DNA of 12,019 bases from Bacillota bacterium (GCA_023415075.1 JAEZLU010000084.1:1-12019), one strand, 5' to 3'. Shown: positions 1 to 8,121, counted from the stretch's first letter. The notes: a model not told the origin generated them from the sequence alone. Translations and numbers: made by a program.

Positions 1-320
1 TTGGCCACCGCCATGACCACCGGCTGCCGCAGGCCGGCGGCGTGGTATACCACCTCGGTCATATATAATAGCCCCTGGGAATTGGTGACCGTGAAAGCCC
101 GGCTGCCGGCCAGAGCGGCCCCGAGGGCGGCGGCCAGGGCACTGTGGTCGCATTCGACCCGCACGAAGCGGGTGCTGAGCTCGCCGTCTTCGATGAACTT
201 GCTGAGCCGCTCCATCGCTGGGAAGGCGGGCGTAATCGGATAATAGGACAAAACCTCGATGCGGGCGAGTTTAGCGGCGTAAGCCGCAGCCTCGCTGCCT
301 GTGAGCAAAGTCAGACTCAT
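1..320 (-). CDS. porA: Pyruvate (2-oxoacid):ferredoxin oxidoreductase alpha subunit, partial (3' end outside window)
   Basis: The first 106 residues are present; the gene runs off the low-coordinate edge. The Por enzyme oxidatively decarboxylates pyruvate (or another 2-oxoacid) with CoA to an acyl-CoA and reduces ferredoxin in the cytoplasm. Seen here: an N-terminal TGSEAAAYAAKLA stretch, the YPITP motif (residues 27-31) typical of the pyrimidine-binding domain of alpha subunits, VRVECDHSAL at 53-62 (the family usually has VESEHSA), and NSQGLLYMTEVVYHAAG followed by RQPVVMAVA. This pattern fits PorA better than KorA or VorA, but substrate specificity cannot be fixed from 106 residues. The ATG overlaps the porD stop as ATGA (bases 317-320), which indicates translational coupling. 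The beta subunit would be expected just downstream, outside the window. Confidence 0.82.
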   Translation of the reverse strand, partial: MSLTLLTGSEAAAYAAKLARIEVLSYYPITPAFPAMERLSKFIEDGELSTRFVRVECDHSALAAALGAALAGSRAFTVTNSQGLLYMTEVVYHAAGLRQPVVMAVA

Positions 321-619
321 GCCTTCCCCTCCTTGAGCGGAAATACGCCCGCCGGCCCCTGGTACTCGCGGACCATGACGATCGCCTCCTGGCGGCACTC
401 GACCGCGCAGGTGCCGCAGCCGTTGCACCACTCCTGCTTGACGGCCGGCCGGCCCTCCTTCACGCTAAGCGCCCCCTCCGGGCAGAACAGGGTACACTCC
501 AGGCAACCGTTGCACTTATTGCCGATAATCGGATGCTGTTCGCGCCAGACAATGCCCGCCGGGGCTTCCGCCATGCTGCCGGGCTTGGCTGTCGGCACAA
601 CAGGTAAACTCTTTGCCAT
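317..619 (-). CDS. porD: Pyruvate:ferredoxin oxidoreductase delta subunit, 2x[4Fe-4S] ferredoxin-like
   Basis: A 100-residue electron-transfer subunit that would relay electrons from the thiamine-diphosphate site of the Por complex to external ferredoxin. Two cluster motifs are visible: C36-x2-C39-x2-C42-x3-C46-P and C65-x2-C68-x2-C71-x3-C75. The second lacks the usual proline after its last cysteine (CR instead of CP). W25 and the preceding segment match the short N-terminal lead of PorD proteins. An in-frame ATG ten codons upstream (base 649) has no ribosome binding site. The ATG at 619 has AAGGAGG eight bases ahead, so I use it. The stop overlaps the porA start (ATGA). The gene begins a new transcript after the atp operon terminator. 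It could instead be the delta subunit of another 2-oxoacid oxidoreductase (Vor/Kor type). Confidence 0.83.
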   Translation of the reverse strand: MAKSLPVVPTAKPGSMAEAPAGIVWREQHPIIGNKCNGCLECTLFCPEGALSVKEGRPAVKQEWCNGCGTCAVECRQEAIVMVREYQGPAGVFPLKEGKA

Positions 620-627
620 ACAACTCG

Positions 628-633
628 CCTCCT
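628..633 (-). promoter_or_regulatory. Ribosome binding site of porD (AGGAGG)
   Basis: On the minus strand AGGAGG lies eight bases before the ATG at 619. It decides the porD start, because the longer in-frame ATG at 649 has no comparable site. Confidence 0.8.
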
Positions 634-649
634 TCTGGCAAACATACAA

Positions 650-832
650 GCAAAAAATATGCCAGCGGCGGCAAATCTGAAAACGAGGATAATATAAAAA
701 TTTTCAGTCAATAATTACGCGGTCGCGCGGGCCCATCGCCGTTTCCGGCAAATTGGGGCCGCCGGCACCATCCGTTTAATTTTGCAACAGCAACGTTTAA
801 TTAGTGAGACGTTTTCCGTTTGCCGCCGCCAT
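650..832. other. Intergenic region upstream of porD, no gene seen
   Basis: With the terminator and repeat next to it, this belongs to a gene-free stretch of more than 400 bases between porD and atpC. The part near porD is AT-rich. On the minus strand it contains TTGACT (706-711) and TATTAT (689-694), but only 11 bases apart, which is too close for a standard sigma-A promoter. A 9-bp direct repeat, CGTTTAATT, occurs at 773-781 and 794-802, 21 bases apart. The por promoter must lie somewhere here because a terminator stands upstream, but I cannot place it with confidence. Confidence 0.4.
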
Positions 833-837
833 TACAA

Positions 838-869
838 ACAACAAAAAGACCCCGCCCGGCGGCGGGGTC
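838..869 (-). terminator. Rho-independent terminator of the atp operon
   Basis: A perfect 9-bp GC-rich stem, GACCCCGCC (848-856) pairing with GGCGGGGTC (861-869), has a 4-base loop. On the minus strand it is followed directly by TTTTTGTTGTTTG. It lies about 180 bases after the atpC stop codon and would end the ATP synthase transcript before the por operon. Confidence 0.9.
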
Positions 870-870
870 C

Positions 871-1013
871 CAGAGTGTAGACAAACCCAGGCTGGCTAGA
901 AAGGCCCAGGTGCAAGGCGCACCGGAAAAGCGCGCCGCGCCGCGTACTGCGGGACGTACGCAAGCAAGCGCTTTGAGGAGCAACGCCGCAGATGGGCCTT
1001 TATCGACAGTCTG
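871..1013. repeat. Palindromic intergenic repeat element, copy 1
   Basis: An imperfectly palindromic 143-bp element. Its ends form 16-bp inverted repeats matching at 12 positions (871-886 and 998-1013). Inside are nested inverted repeats: AAAGGCCCA (900-908) with TGGGCCTTT (993-1001), AAAGCGC (927-933) with GCGCTTT (968-974), and GCGTAC (942-947) with GTACGC (956-961), plus a side hairpin GGTGC (909-913) with GCACC (919-923). As RNA it could fold into one long hairpin. It shares ordered blocks with the element at 11589-11715: GCAAGG, CCGGAAA, CGTAC...GACGTACG, TTGAGGA, GCAAC and TTTATCRACAGTC. No protein is encoded. It resembles REP/MITE-like dispersed repeats. It lies between the atpC stop and the atp terminator. 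Confidence 0.72.
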
Positions 1014-1040
1014 AACGGCCGGGGTTTCCCGGCCGTTCAG
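1011..1040 (-). repeat. Perfect 13-bp hairpin just after the atpC stop codon
   Basis: CTGAACGGCCGGG (1011-1023) pairs perfectly with CCCGGCCGTTCAG (1028-1040) around a 4-base loop. It starts six bases after the atpC stop. No T-tract follows on either strand, so it is not a canonical intrinsic terminator. It could protect the mRNA 3' end or mark a junction of the adjoining repeat, whose terminal CTG it shares. Confidence 0.75.
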
Positions 1041-1046
1041 CAAATA

Positions 1047-1463
1047 CTATTCCCTTATCGGCCCATGCTCGGCAACCCGCAGACGCACCAGCGCCCTGCG
1101 TAAGGCAGCCTCGGCCCTTTGAACATCGATATCAGGCTGAGCATCCTTCAGACGGCCTTCGGCCCGTTCCTTGGCGGCCGCGGCCCGTTTCACGTCGATC
1201 TCTCCCGGCAGCTCGGCGCAGGCGGCCAGAATGGTCACCTTGTCCGGCTTCACCTCGATGAAGCCGCCGCAGACCGAAATCTGCCGCTCGCCCTCGTCAT
1301 TCAGCACCCTGAGCGGCCAGACATCCAGGCCGGCCACCAGGGGGGCATGGCCCGGCAGAATGCCGACGTCGCCGTCGGTGGCGCGGGCGATGACCATGTT
1401 GACATCTTCGGAATAAACGATGCGTTCAGGGGTTACAATATCCAGCCGGATTTTATTGGCCAC
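1047..1463 (-). CDS. atpC: ATP synthase F1 subunit epsilon
   Basis: A 138-residue central-stalk subunit that couples gamma rotation to the c-ring and in many bacteria restrains ATP hydrolysis. The N-terminal beta-sandwich carries the family signature IVTPERIVYSEDVNMV with DGDVGILPGHAPLVAGL at about residues 9-46. The C-terminal third is a charged, alanine/arginine-rich two-helix domain (KRAAAAKERAEGRL...RAEAALRRALVRLRVAE). Length is usual for the family. The start is GTG at 1463, three bases after the atpD stop, with AAGGGGGA inside the end of atpD as its binding site. It is the last gene of the operon, followed by a hairpin, a repeat element and a terminator. Confidence 0.96.
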   Translation of the reverse strand: MANKIRLDIVTPERIVYSEDVNMVIARATDGDVGILPGHAPLVAGLDVWPLRVLNDEGERQISVCGGFIEVKPDKVTILAACAELPGEIDVKRAAAAKERAEGRLKDAQPDIDVQRAEAALRRALVRLRVAEHGPIRE

Positions 1464-1466
1464 ATC

Positions 1467-2876
1467 CTATTCCCCCTTGATCTGGCGCGCCTTTTCCACC
1501 ACATCATCAATGCTGCCGGCCATGAAGAACGCCGATTCCGGTATATCGTCATGCTTGCCGCTGAGAATTTCTTTGAAGCCGCGGATGGTTTCTTTGAGCG
1601 GCACATACTTGCCAGGGGTGCCGGTGAAGGCCTCGGCCACGAAGAAGGGCTGGCTGAAGAAACGCTGCACTTTCCTGGCGCGGGAGACGGTCAGCTTGTC
1701 ATCATCCGACAGTTCTTCCATGCCAAGGATGGCGATGATGTCCTGCAGCTCTTTGTAGCGCTGCAGCACCTCCTGGACGCCGCGGGCCACTTCGTAGTGC
1801 TCCTGCCCGATAATGTTGGGGTCGAGGATTCTCGAAGTCGAGTCCAGCGGGTCGACGGCCGGGTAAATGCCCAACTCGGATATCTGCCGGGAAAGCACGG
1901 TGGTGGCGTCCAGATGGGCGAAGGTCGCCGCCGGCGCCGGGTCGGTAAGGTCGTCAGCCGGCACATATACGGCCTGGACCGAGGTGATCGACCCTTTCTT
2001 GGTCGAAGTTATCCGCTCCTGCAAGGCGCCGACGTCGGTGCCGAGGGTCGGCTGGTAGCCGACGGCCGAAGGCATGCGGCCCAGGAGGGCCGAAACTTCC
2101 GAACCGGCCTGGATGAAGCGGAAGATGTTGTCGATGAACAGCAGCACGTCCTGGCCGCCTTTATCGCGGAAATACTCGGCCATCGTCAGGCCGGTCAGGC
2201 CGACCCGCATGCGGGCTCCCGGCGGCTCGTTCATCTGGCCGTAAACCAGGGCCGTCTTATCAATAACCCCGGACTCTTTCATTTCGGTCCACAGGTCGTT
2301 GCCTTCGCGGGTTCTTTCGCCCACACCCGAGAAGACCGAGAAGCCGCCGTGTTCGGTGGCGATATTGCGGATGAGCTCCATGATGATGACCGTCTTGCCG
2401 ACGCCGGCGCCGCCGAACAGGCCGATCTTGCCGCCCTTGGAATAGGGGGCGATCAGGTCGACGACCTTGATGCCGGTCTCCAGGATGGTGGTGGCCGTTT
2501 CCTGGTCCTCGAAGGACGGGGCCGGCCGGTGGATAGGCCAATAATCGTCGGCCGCCACTTCGCGCTCGTCGTTGTCCACCGTTTCGCCCAGGACGTTGAA
2601 TACCCGGCCCAGTGTCCCCTTGCCAACCGGAACTTTGATCGGCGCCCCGGCGTCCGTCGCCTTCATGCCGCGGGTGAGGCCGTCGGTGGAGGACATGGCC
2701 ACCGCGCGGACGACGTTGTCGCCCAGGTGCTGCATGACTTCAACCGTAAGCTTGACCTTGACGTCGCCAACCTGCTCGTCTATCGTCAGAGCGTTATAGA
2801 TCGGGGGCAACTGCTCCGGAGGGAATTCCACGTCCACGACCGGCCCGATGACCTGGATTACTCTTCCCGTGTTCAT
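1467..2876 (-). CDS. atpD: ATP synthase F1 subunit beta (catalytic)
   Basis: A 469-residue catalytic subunit that makes ATP from ADP and phosphate at the alpha/beta interfaces of F1 on the cytoplasmic face. The Walker A loop GGAGVGKT is at 155-162, followed by the catalytic GERTREGNDL at about 186-195. Further on are VLLFIDNIFRF (Walker B), ALLGRMPSAVGYQPTL and the signature PAVDPLDSTSRIL. The DELSEED loop, which contacts gamma and epsilon, reads EELSDDD here. Full length, with no disruption. The ATG at 2876 follows AAGGAGGG by nine bases, 18 bases after the atpG stop. The downstream atpC start is only three bases away, so the two are translationally linked. Confidence 0.98.
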   Translation of the reverse strand: MNTGRVIQVIGPVVDVEFPPEQLPPIYNALTIDEQVGDVKVKLTVEVMQHLGDNVVRAVAMSSTDGLTRGMKATDAGAPIKVPVGKGTLGRVFNVLGETVDNDEREVAADDYWPIHRPAPSFEDQETATTILETGIKVVDLIAPYSKGGKIGLFGGAGVGKTVIIMELIRNIATEHGGFSVFSGVGERTREGNDLWTEMKESGVIDKTALVYGQMNEPPGARMRVGLTGLTMAEYFRDKGGQDVLLFIDNIFRFIQAGSEVSALLGRMPSAVGYQPTLGTDVGALQERITSTKKGSITSVQAVYVPADDLTDPAPAATFAHLDATTVLSRQISELGIYPAVDPLDSTSRILDPNIIGQEHYEVARGVQEVLQRYKELQDIIAILGMEELSDDDKLTVSRARKVQRFFSQPFFVAEAFTGTPGKYVPLKETIRGFKEILSGKHDDIPESAFFMAGSIDDVVEKARQIKGE

Positions 2877-2894
2877 AACTACTATCCCTCCTTG

Positions 2895-3746
2895 CTACTT
2901 CAGCGCTTCGGCACCGCCCACGATTTCGGAGATCTCGCGGGTGATGTTCGCCTGGCGAACTTTATTATAGTTGAGTACAAGCTTCGAAATGAGCTCCTGG
3001 GCGTTTTCGGTAGCCGACCCCATGGCTGTCATGCGGGCGCCCAGCTCGCTGGCCGCCGCCTGCAGCAGCGACCCGTAGACCACCGTTTCCAGGTATTTCG
3101 GCAACAGCAGACTCAGCACCTCGTCGGCCGACGGCTCGAAAATGTATTCCTTGGCCGGCTCCTCGCCCACGGCTGCCTCGGTATCGACCGGCAGCAGGCG
3201 GACGGTGGTTGGCTTCTGGTTAATCGGCGAGTAAAAGCGGGTGTAAACCAGATAAACCTCGTCGTATTCGCCCTGAGCATAGGCGGCAGCCACATCGCGG
3301 GCGATGTTGGCGGCCTGGTCGTAGGTCGGCTTTTCGGAAAACCCGGTGTACTGTTGGTCGATAGTATAGCCCCGCCGCCGGAAGTAGTCGCGCATCTTGC
3401 GGCCGGCCACCAGCAGGCGGACGTTGTCCTTACCCTGGACCAGCGGCAGTACTTCGCGGAGGATGTTGGAGGTATAAGCTCCGGCCAGGCCCTTGTCGGC
3501 GCCCAGGATGAGGTAGGCCACCTTCTCCGCCGGCCGCACGGTGAGCAGCGGATGTTCGGCCCCCTTGGCCCCGGCCACAACGTTGGCCAGAATCTCGCGG
3601 ATCTTATCGGTGTAAGGGCGGCTGGAGTTGGCCCTCTCCTGGGCCCGCCGCAGCCTGGCGGCCGCCACCATTTTCATGGCTTTGGTGATCTGCTGGATAT
3701 TCTTGACACTTTTGATGCGGCGTCTTATGTCGCGGGCACTAGGCAT
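2895..3746 (-). CDS. atpG: ATP synthase F1 subunit gamma
   Basis: A 283-residue central rotor shaft inside the alpha3beta3 hexamer. The N-terminal helix SARDIRRRIKSVKNIQQITKAMKMVAAARLRRAQ is highly characteristic. So is the C-terminal helix, with ELGARMTAMGSATENAQELI and the end NKVRQANITREISEIVGGAEAL. The middle part (about 75-210) is the more variable Rossmann-like domain. Length is normal for a bacterial gamma. The start ATG at 3746 uses a GAGGTGA site that overlaps the TGA stop of atpA, a usual arrangement for coupled atp genes. Nothing unusual was seen. Confidence 0.97.
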   Translation of the reverse strand: MPSARDIRRRIKSVKNIQQITKAMKMVAAARLRRAQERANSSRPYTDKIREILANVVAGAKGAEHPLLTVRPAEKVAYLILGADKGLAGAYTSNILREVLPLVQGKDNVRLLVAGRKMRDYFRRRGYTIDQQYTGFSEKPTYDQAANIARDVAAAYAQGEYDEVYLVYTRFYSPINQKPTTVRLLPVDTEAAVGEEPAKEYIFEPSADEVLSLLLPKYLETVVYGSLLQAAASELGARMTAMGSATENAQELISKLVLNYNKVRQANITREISEIVGGAEALK

Positions 3747-3752
3747 GAATCA

Positions 3753-5291
<1,539 letters not shown>

Positions 5292-5292
5292 C

Positions 5293-5859
5293 TCAGTAGG
5301 TCACCCCAATCTTACTCACTTCGGTCTTGAGCAGCGCCGCCTTCAGCGCCGCAAGCTGGCGCACCACGCTGCCGTCAATCAGTTTGTCGCCAAGCTTGAC
5401 GATCACTCCGCCCAGAAGGCGGTCGTCCACCTTTGTCTTGAGGACAACGTTCTTGCCGGTGACCGCGCTGAGTTTGGCGGTAAGCGCCGCTTTCTCGCCG
5501 TCGCTCAAAGTCACCGCGGTGGTGACTTCGGCCTCGGCAATGTTGCGGGCCTTGTTGGCCAGCACGGTATACTCCTTGATGATCGACGGCAGCGCCGTCT
5601 CCCGGCGCTTGTCAATCAGCAGGAGGAGAAAATTGCGAACATATTCGGACACCTGGGTGCCGAACACCTTGTTCACAGTATCTTTCTTGGCCGCGACCGG
5701 CACCTGCGGATGGTAGAGCAGGGTAGCCAGCTCGCCGTAATCGGCAAGCGTCTTATCGACAACAGCCAGTTCTTGCTCCACCGTCTCGAGGGCGTTTTTC
5801 TCGGCCGCCAGCTCGTAAAGGGCTTCGGCGTATCTCAGGGCTAGCTGGCTGGCAATCAT
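5293..5859 (-). CDS. atpH: ATP synthase F1 subunit delta
   Basis: A 188-residue peripheral-stalk subunit joining the top of F1 to subunit b. The N-terminal six-helix domain starts ASQLALRYAEALYELAAEKN, and the middle contains LLYHPQVPVAAKKDTVNKVFG and VRNFLLLLIDKRRE. The C-terminal part has the family pattern LLGGVIVKLGDKLIDGSVVRQL. Length is within the usual 175-190. Its ATG overlaps the atpF stop by four bases (ATGA at 5856-5859), so translation is coupled to subunit b, its direct partner. One base separates it from atpA. Confidence 0.96.
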   Translation of the reverse strand: MIASQLALRYAEALYELAAEKNALETVEQELAVVDKTLADYGELATLLYHPQVPVAAKKDTVNKVFGTQVSEYVRNFLLLLIDKRRETALPSIIKEYTVLANKARNIAEAEVTTAVTLSDGEKAALTAKLSAVTGKNVVLKTKVDDRLLGGVIVKLGDKLIDGSVVRQLAALKAALLKTEVSKIGVTY

Positions 5860-6356
5860 TGGACGCCACCAAGCTTCTGGGCGTCAAGCTTGTCAATAAA
5901 GTCGGTCACAAGCTTGGCGTTGGCGTTCTGGTCGAGGTTCTGGCCGATAATCCGGCCGGCGGCGGCGATCGAGAGGGCCACCACCTCGTTGCGTACATCG
6001 GCCACCGCGCGCTCGCGCTCGCGGGTTATCTCTTGCTGGGCTTCCTTCAGCAGGCGGGCGTGCTCGGCCCGCGCTTCCTTGATGATCTCGTCCTTGGTCT
6101 GCTCGGCCAGCTTGGTGGCCTTTTCGACGATCTCCTGGGCCTGGGAGCGGGCCTGAGCCAGTTGCTCCTGGTACTCGCGCTTGAGCTCGCCCGCCGCCGT
6201 CCTCTCGGCATCGGCGGTTGACAAGCTGTCGGCGATACGGGCCTGGCGGTCGGCCAAAGCTTTCATCAGCGGCTTATAGGCCACTTTGGTCAGAATGGCG
6301 ACCAGGATGAGGAAATTTATGATTTGCGCTATAAGCGTCGCATTCAAGTCAACCAA
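5856..6356 (-). CDS. atpF: ATP synthase Fo subunit b
   Basis: A 166-residue membrane-anchored stator subunit. Residues about 5-25 (NATLIAQIINFLILVAILTK) form the single transmembrane helix, followed by YKPLMKALADRQARI and a long charged coiled coil to about residue 130. The end binds delta. The start codon is TTG at 6356: AGGAGG lies eight bases before it and no ATG or GTG occurs in frame nearby. A rare start may tune b (two copies per enzyme) relative to c. The 78-bp gap from atpE contains a large hairpin. Overlaps atpH by four bases. Confidence 0.95.
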   Translation of the reverse strand: MVDLNATLIAQIINFLILVAILTKVAYKPLMKALADRQARIADSLSTADAERTAAGELKREYQEQLAQARSQAQEIVEKATKLAEQTKDEIIKEARAEHARLLKEAQQEITRERERAVADVRNEVVALSIAAAGRIIGQNLDQNANAKLVTDFIDKLDAQKLGGVQ

Positions 6357-6364
6357 ATCAGGGC

Positions 6365-6370
6365 CCTCCT
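6365..6370 (-). promoter_or_regulatory. Ribosome binding site deciding the TTG start of atpF
   Basis: AGGAGG on the minus strand is spaced eight bases from TTG at 6354-6356. It supports TTG as the start of subunit b, because the reading frame offers no better start and the protein needs these residues for its membrane helix. Confidence 0.75.
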
Positions 6371-6386
6371 CTGCAAGGCTTAAGGG

Positions 6387-6421
6387 AGGCGACGGAGCAA
6401 AAATCCTTTTGCCCGTCGCCT
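6387..6421 (-). promoter_or_regulatory. Large intercistronic hairpin between atpE and atpF
   Basis: AGGCGACGG (6387-6395) pairs with CCGTCGCCT (6413-6421). After a single bulged A (6396), GCAAAA (6397-6402) pairs with TTTTGC (6407-6412) around a 4-base loop. The result is about 15 base pairs, 13 bases after the atpE stop. No T-tract follows in the sense direction (CCCTTAAG), so full termination is unlikely. By analogy with other atp operons it probably stabilises the upstream atpE message or partly attenuates transcription, because subunit c is needed in many copies. Confidence 0.7.
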
Positions 6422-6434
6422 TTGTTAACCTACA

Positions 6435-6686
6435 TTACTTGATGAACGGGTTGGCGAACACCAGCACGATGGCGATAACGGCCGCGATGATGGGGATCGA
6501 TTCGATCAAACCTACCGAAATAAGCATGTTCACCAGGATGGTGCCCTTGGCTTCCGGTTGTCTGGCCATCCCCTCGATGGCTTTGGCGGTAACCGCGCCG
6601 TCGCCGATGCCGGCGCCGATGGCGGCCAGGCCTATCGCCAGACCGGCTCCTATGGCCGAGGCGGCAACGATAATGGCATGTTCCAC
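6435..6686 (-). CDS. atpE: ATP synthase Fo subunit c (proteolipid ring)
   Basis: An 83-residue hairpin of two transmembrane helices (about 4-34 and 48-77) joined by the polar loop ARQPEAKG (41-48). The ion-binding carboxylate is E62 in GLIESIPII. The first helix is glycine-rich (GAGIGDG) and has D29 at the position where Na+-type rings usually have glutamine. S63 is kept, but the Thr and Tyr that complete a Na+ site are I64 and I67. This favours proton coupling, though not conclusively. The start is GTG at 6686 with a very strong AAAGGAGG site eight bases away, fitting high expression. A strong hairpin follows the stop. Confidence 0.96.
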   Translation of the reverse strand: MEHAIIVAASAIGAGLAIGLAAIGAGIGDGAVTAKAIEGMARQPEAKGTILVNMLISVGLIESIPIIAAVIAIVLVFANPFIK

Positions 6687-6734
6687 GATAAAATCCTCCT
6701 TTCGACTTGTTGGGATAGTAGTGAAAATGGCAAA

Positions 6735-7421
6735 TTAGTGGTGGTCATCAAGTGAATTGGCCAGGTACGACATCGATAGCATCGTGAAGATGAATGCCTG
6801 GACGACGCCGACGAATACACTGAACCCCAGCCAGATAATATTGGGGATGGGTATCCACATCGGCACCAGGATTCCGAGGATGATTATCAGTATCTCGCCG
6901 GCCAGGATGTTGCCGAAGAGCCGGAATGCCAGCGTGATCGGCTTGGACAGTTCCTCGATGATGTTGATAATCACGAACGGAATGAACGGCTGGAAAAAAT
7001 GCTTGATATAAGCCACCGGCCCCTTGTGGATCATCCCGAGAATCTGCACAAGCGCGACTACCATGAGGGCCAGGCCCAGCGTCGTGTTGATGTCGTTCGT
7101 GGGCGAGGTAAAGCCGGGGACTAATCCCAGCCAGTTGGCTATCAGTAAAAACAAAAATAACGTGATAACAAGCGGCGCCAGTTTCTTGCCCTTGGGGCCC
7201 ATCGTCCCCTCGATCTGGTCGAGGAGCGCCGTCACCACCATCTCCAGGAAGTTCTGCCAGCCCGACGGAATGAGCGTCAGCCGCCGCGTAGCCACAAAAG
7301 CCACTGCGATGACGATCGCCATTGTCAGCCAGGTCATATACAGCGTATCCATATGTACGGCGTAGCCAAAAATATAGCCAAGCTTATGGCCGCCGATTTC
7401 ATGTCCTCCCCCGTGTCCCAT
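6735..7421 (-). CDS. atpB: ATP synthase Fo subunit a
   Basis: A 228-residue multi-spanning membrane protein forming the ion half-channels against the c-ring. The essential arginine is R167 in SKPITLAFRLFGNILAGE. The last helices include VGVVQAFIFTMLSMSYL (about 205-220), with the conserved Q208. Hydrophobic segments lie at about 28-47, 82-105, 113-131, 145-160, 170-195 and 197-222. The N-terminus is unusually histidine/glycine-rich (HGGGHEIGGH, residues 3-12) and the C-terminus ends DDHH; no function is claimed for these. The start ATG at 7421 follows AAAGGGGTGAG. It is 18 bases after atpI and 48 before atpE. Confidence 0.96.
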   Translation of the reverse strand: MGHGGGHEIGGHKLGYIFGYAVHMDTLYMTWLTMAIVIAVAFVATRRLTLIPSGWQNFLEMVVTALLDQIEGTMGPKGKKLAPLVITLFLFLLIANWLGLVPGFTSPTNDINTTLGLALMVVALVQILGMIHKGPVAYIKHFFQPFIPFVIINIIEELSKPITLAFRLFGNILAGEILIIILGILVPMWIPIPNIIWLGFSVFVGVVQAFIFTMLSMSYLANSLDDHH

Positions 7422-7439
7422 TATCTCACCCCTTTCCTC

Positions 7440-7832
7440 TTAGCGTTGCCGCGGACCGGACAGCTTGGCCCCGGCCACGGTCAGGATTGCGTTGACAATC
7501 AAAACAATCTGCAGCGAGAACAGCCCCAGCACGGCGGCGGGAAAGTTCACCTGCCGGATATTCAGCGATAACACCAGTATCAGGACAATGAAACTCAGGC
7601 GGACTATCCAGCCAGCCCGAGTATAGGCGACAGCCTTGTCCGGCGGCAGTTCGGCGGCCCGCCGCACGCGGTAACCCATCAGCAGGAAGTACACGCAGCT
7701 GCCGGCCGCTCCCAGGACAAGGCCCGGGATGACCGCCGCCCGGCCCGCGAGGGCGGCGACGATCGCCTCGACCGTCACCAGCAGCGCCATCTGCAGCAGG
7801 GTGCGGCGCACCTGTATCGTGAAATCTTCCAT
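7440..7832 (-). CDS. atpI: ATP synthase subunit I (AtpI-like membrane protein)
   Basis: A 130-residue integral membrane protein with four predicted helices, about residues 11-30, 33-53, 74-92 and 97-120. In other bacteria AtpI assists c-ring assembly and is not part of the finished enzyme. The sequence is poorly conserved, as is normal for this family, so the call rests on size, topology and position between atpZ and atpB. The ATG at 7832 follows the atpZ stop after one base. The nearest AAGGAGG lies about 18 bases upstream, inside atpZ, so initiation probably depends on translational coupling. The C-terminus ends in a basic tail (KLSGPRQR). Confidence 0.85.
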   Translation of the reverse strand: MEDFTIQVRRTLLQMALLVTVEAIVAALAGRAAVIPGLVLGAAGSCVYFLLMGYRVRRAAELPPDKAVAYTRAGWIVRLSFIVLILVLSLNIRQVNFPAAVLGLFSLQIVLIVNAILTVAGAKLSGPRQR

Positions 7833-7833
7833 A

Positions 7834-8058
7834 CTAATCGCCGCTTTCGGCCTCCTTCACCCGCTTATAGGTAGCCCAGAGGCCGGTGACCATCCCGAAG
7901 ACGATGCCGGCCACCGTACACCACGGCGATGTATCCAGCCAGCCGTCCAGCCAGCGGCCGAGAAACAGGCCGACAGCCACGGTCGCCACCATATTAAGGC
8001 CGATGGTTCCCACCAGGCTGAAAGCCGCAAAGACTTGACGCTTGTCGTCAGGCTTCAC
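7834..8058 (-). CDS. atpZ: AtpZ/AtpI-family small membrane protein, first gene of the atp operon
   Basis: A 74-residue protein with two predicted helices (about 10-33 and 47-65) and the family pattern GLFLGRWLDGWLDTSPW at 30-46. The end is charged (YKRVKEAESGD). Members of this family are encoded at the head of many bacterial atp operons. They have been proposed to act in Mg2+/Ca2+ transport or, with AtpI, in Fo assembly; the sequence alone does not settle this. The start is GTG at 8058 with GGAGGTG five bases upstream. One base separates it from atpI. Confidence 0.87.
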   Translation of the reverse strand: MKPDDKRQVFAAFSLVGTIGLNMVATVAVGLFLGRWLDGWLDTSPWCTVAGIVFGMVTGLWATYKRVKEAESGD

Positions 8059-8121
8059 AGCCCCACCTCCACCCCGCCAATATACCGAATATTATCCCCG
8101 GCTCGCCTTTCGCAGATGCGG

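Noticed and set aside
689..711. TTGACT and TATTAT upstream of porD as a sigma-A promoter
   Set aside because: The boxes are only 11 bases apart. Moving to 17-base spacing leaves a poor -35 (TAATTA), so I could not support a specific promoter.
871..1013. Repeat elements as a CRISPR array, tRNA or insertion sequence
   Set aside because: There is no regular repeat-spacer pattern, no cloverleaf, and no transposase coding capacity. Each element is a single palindromic unit.
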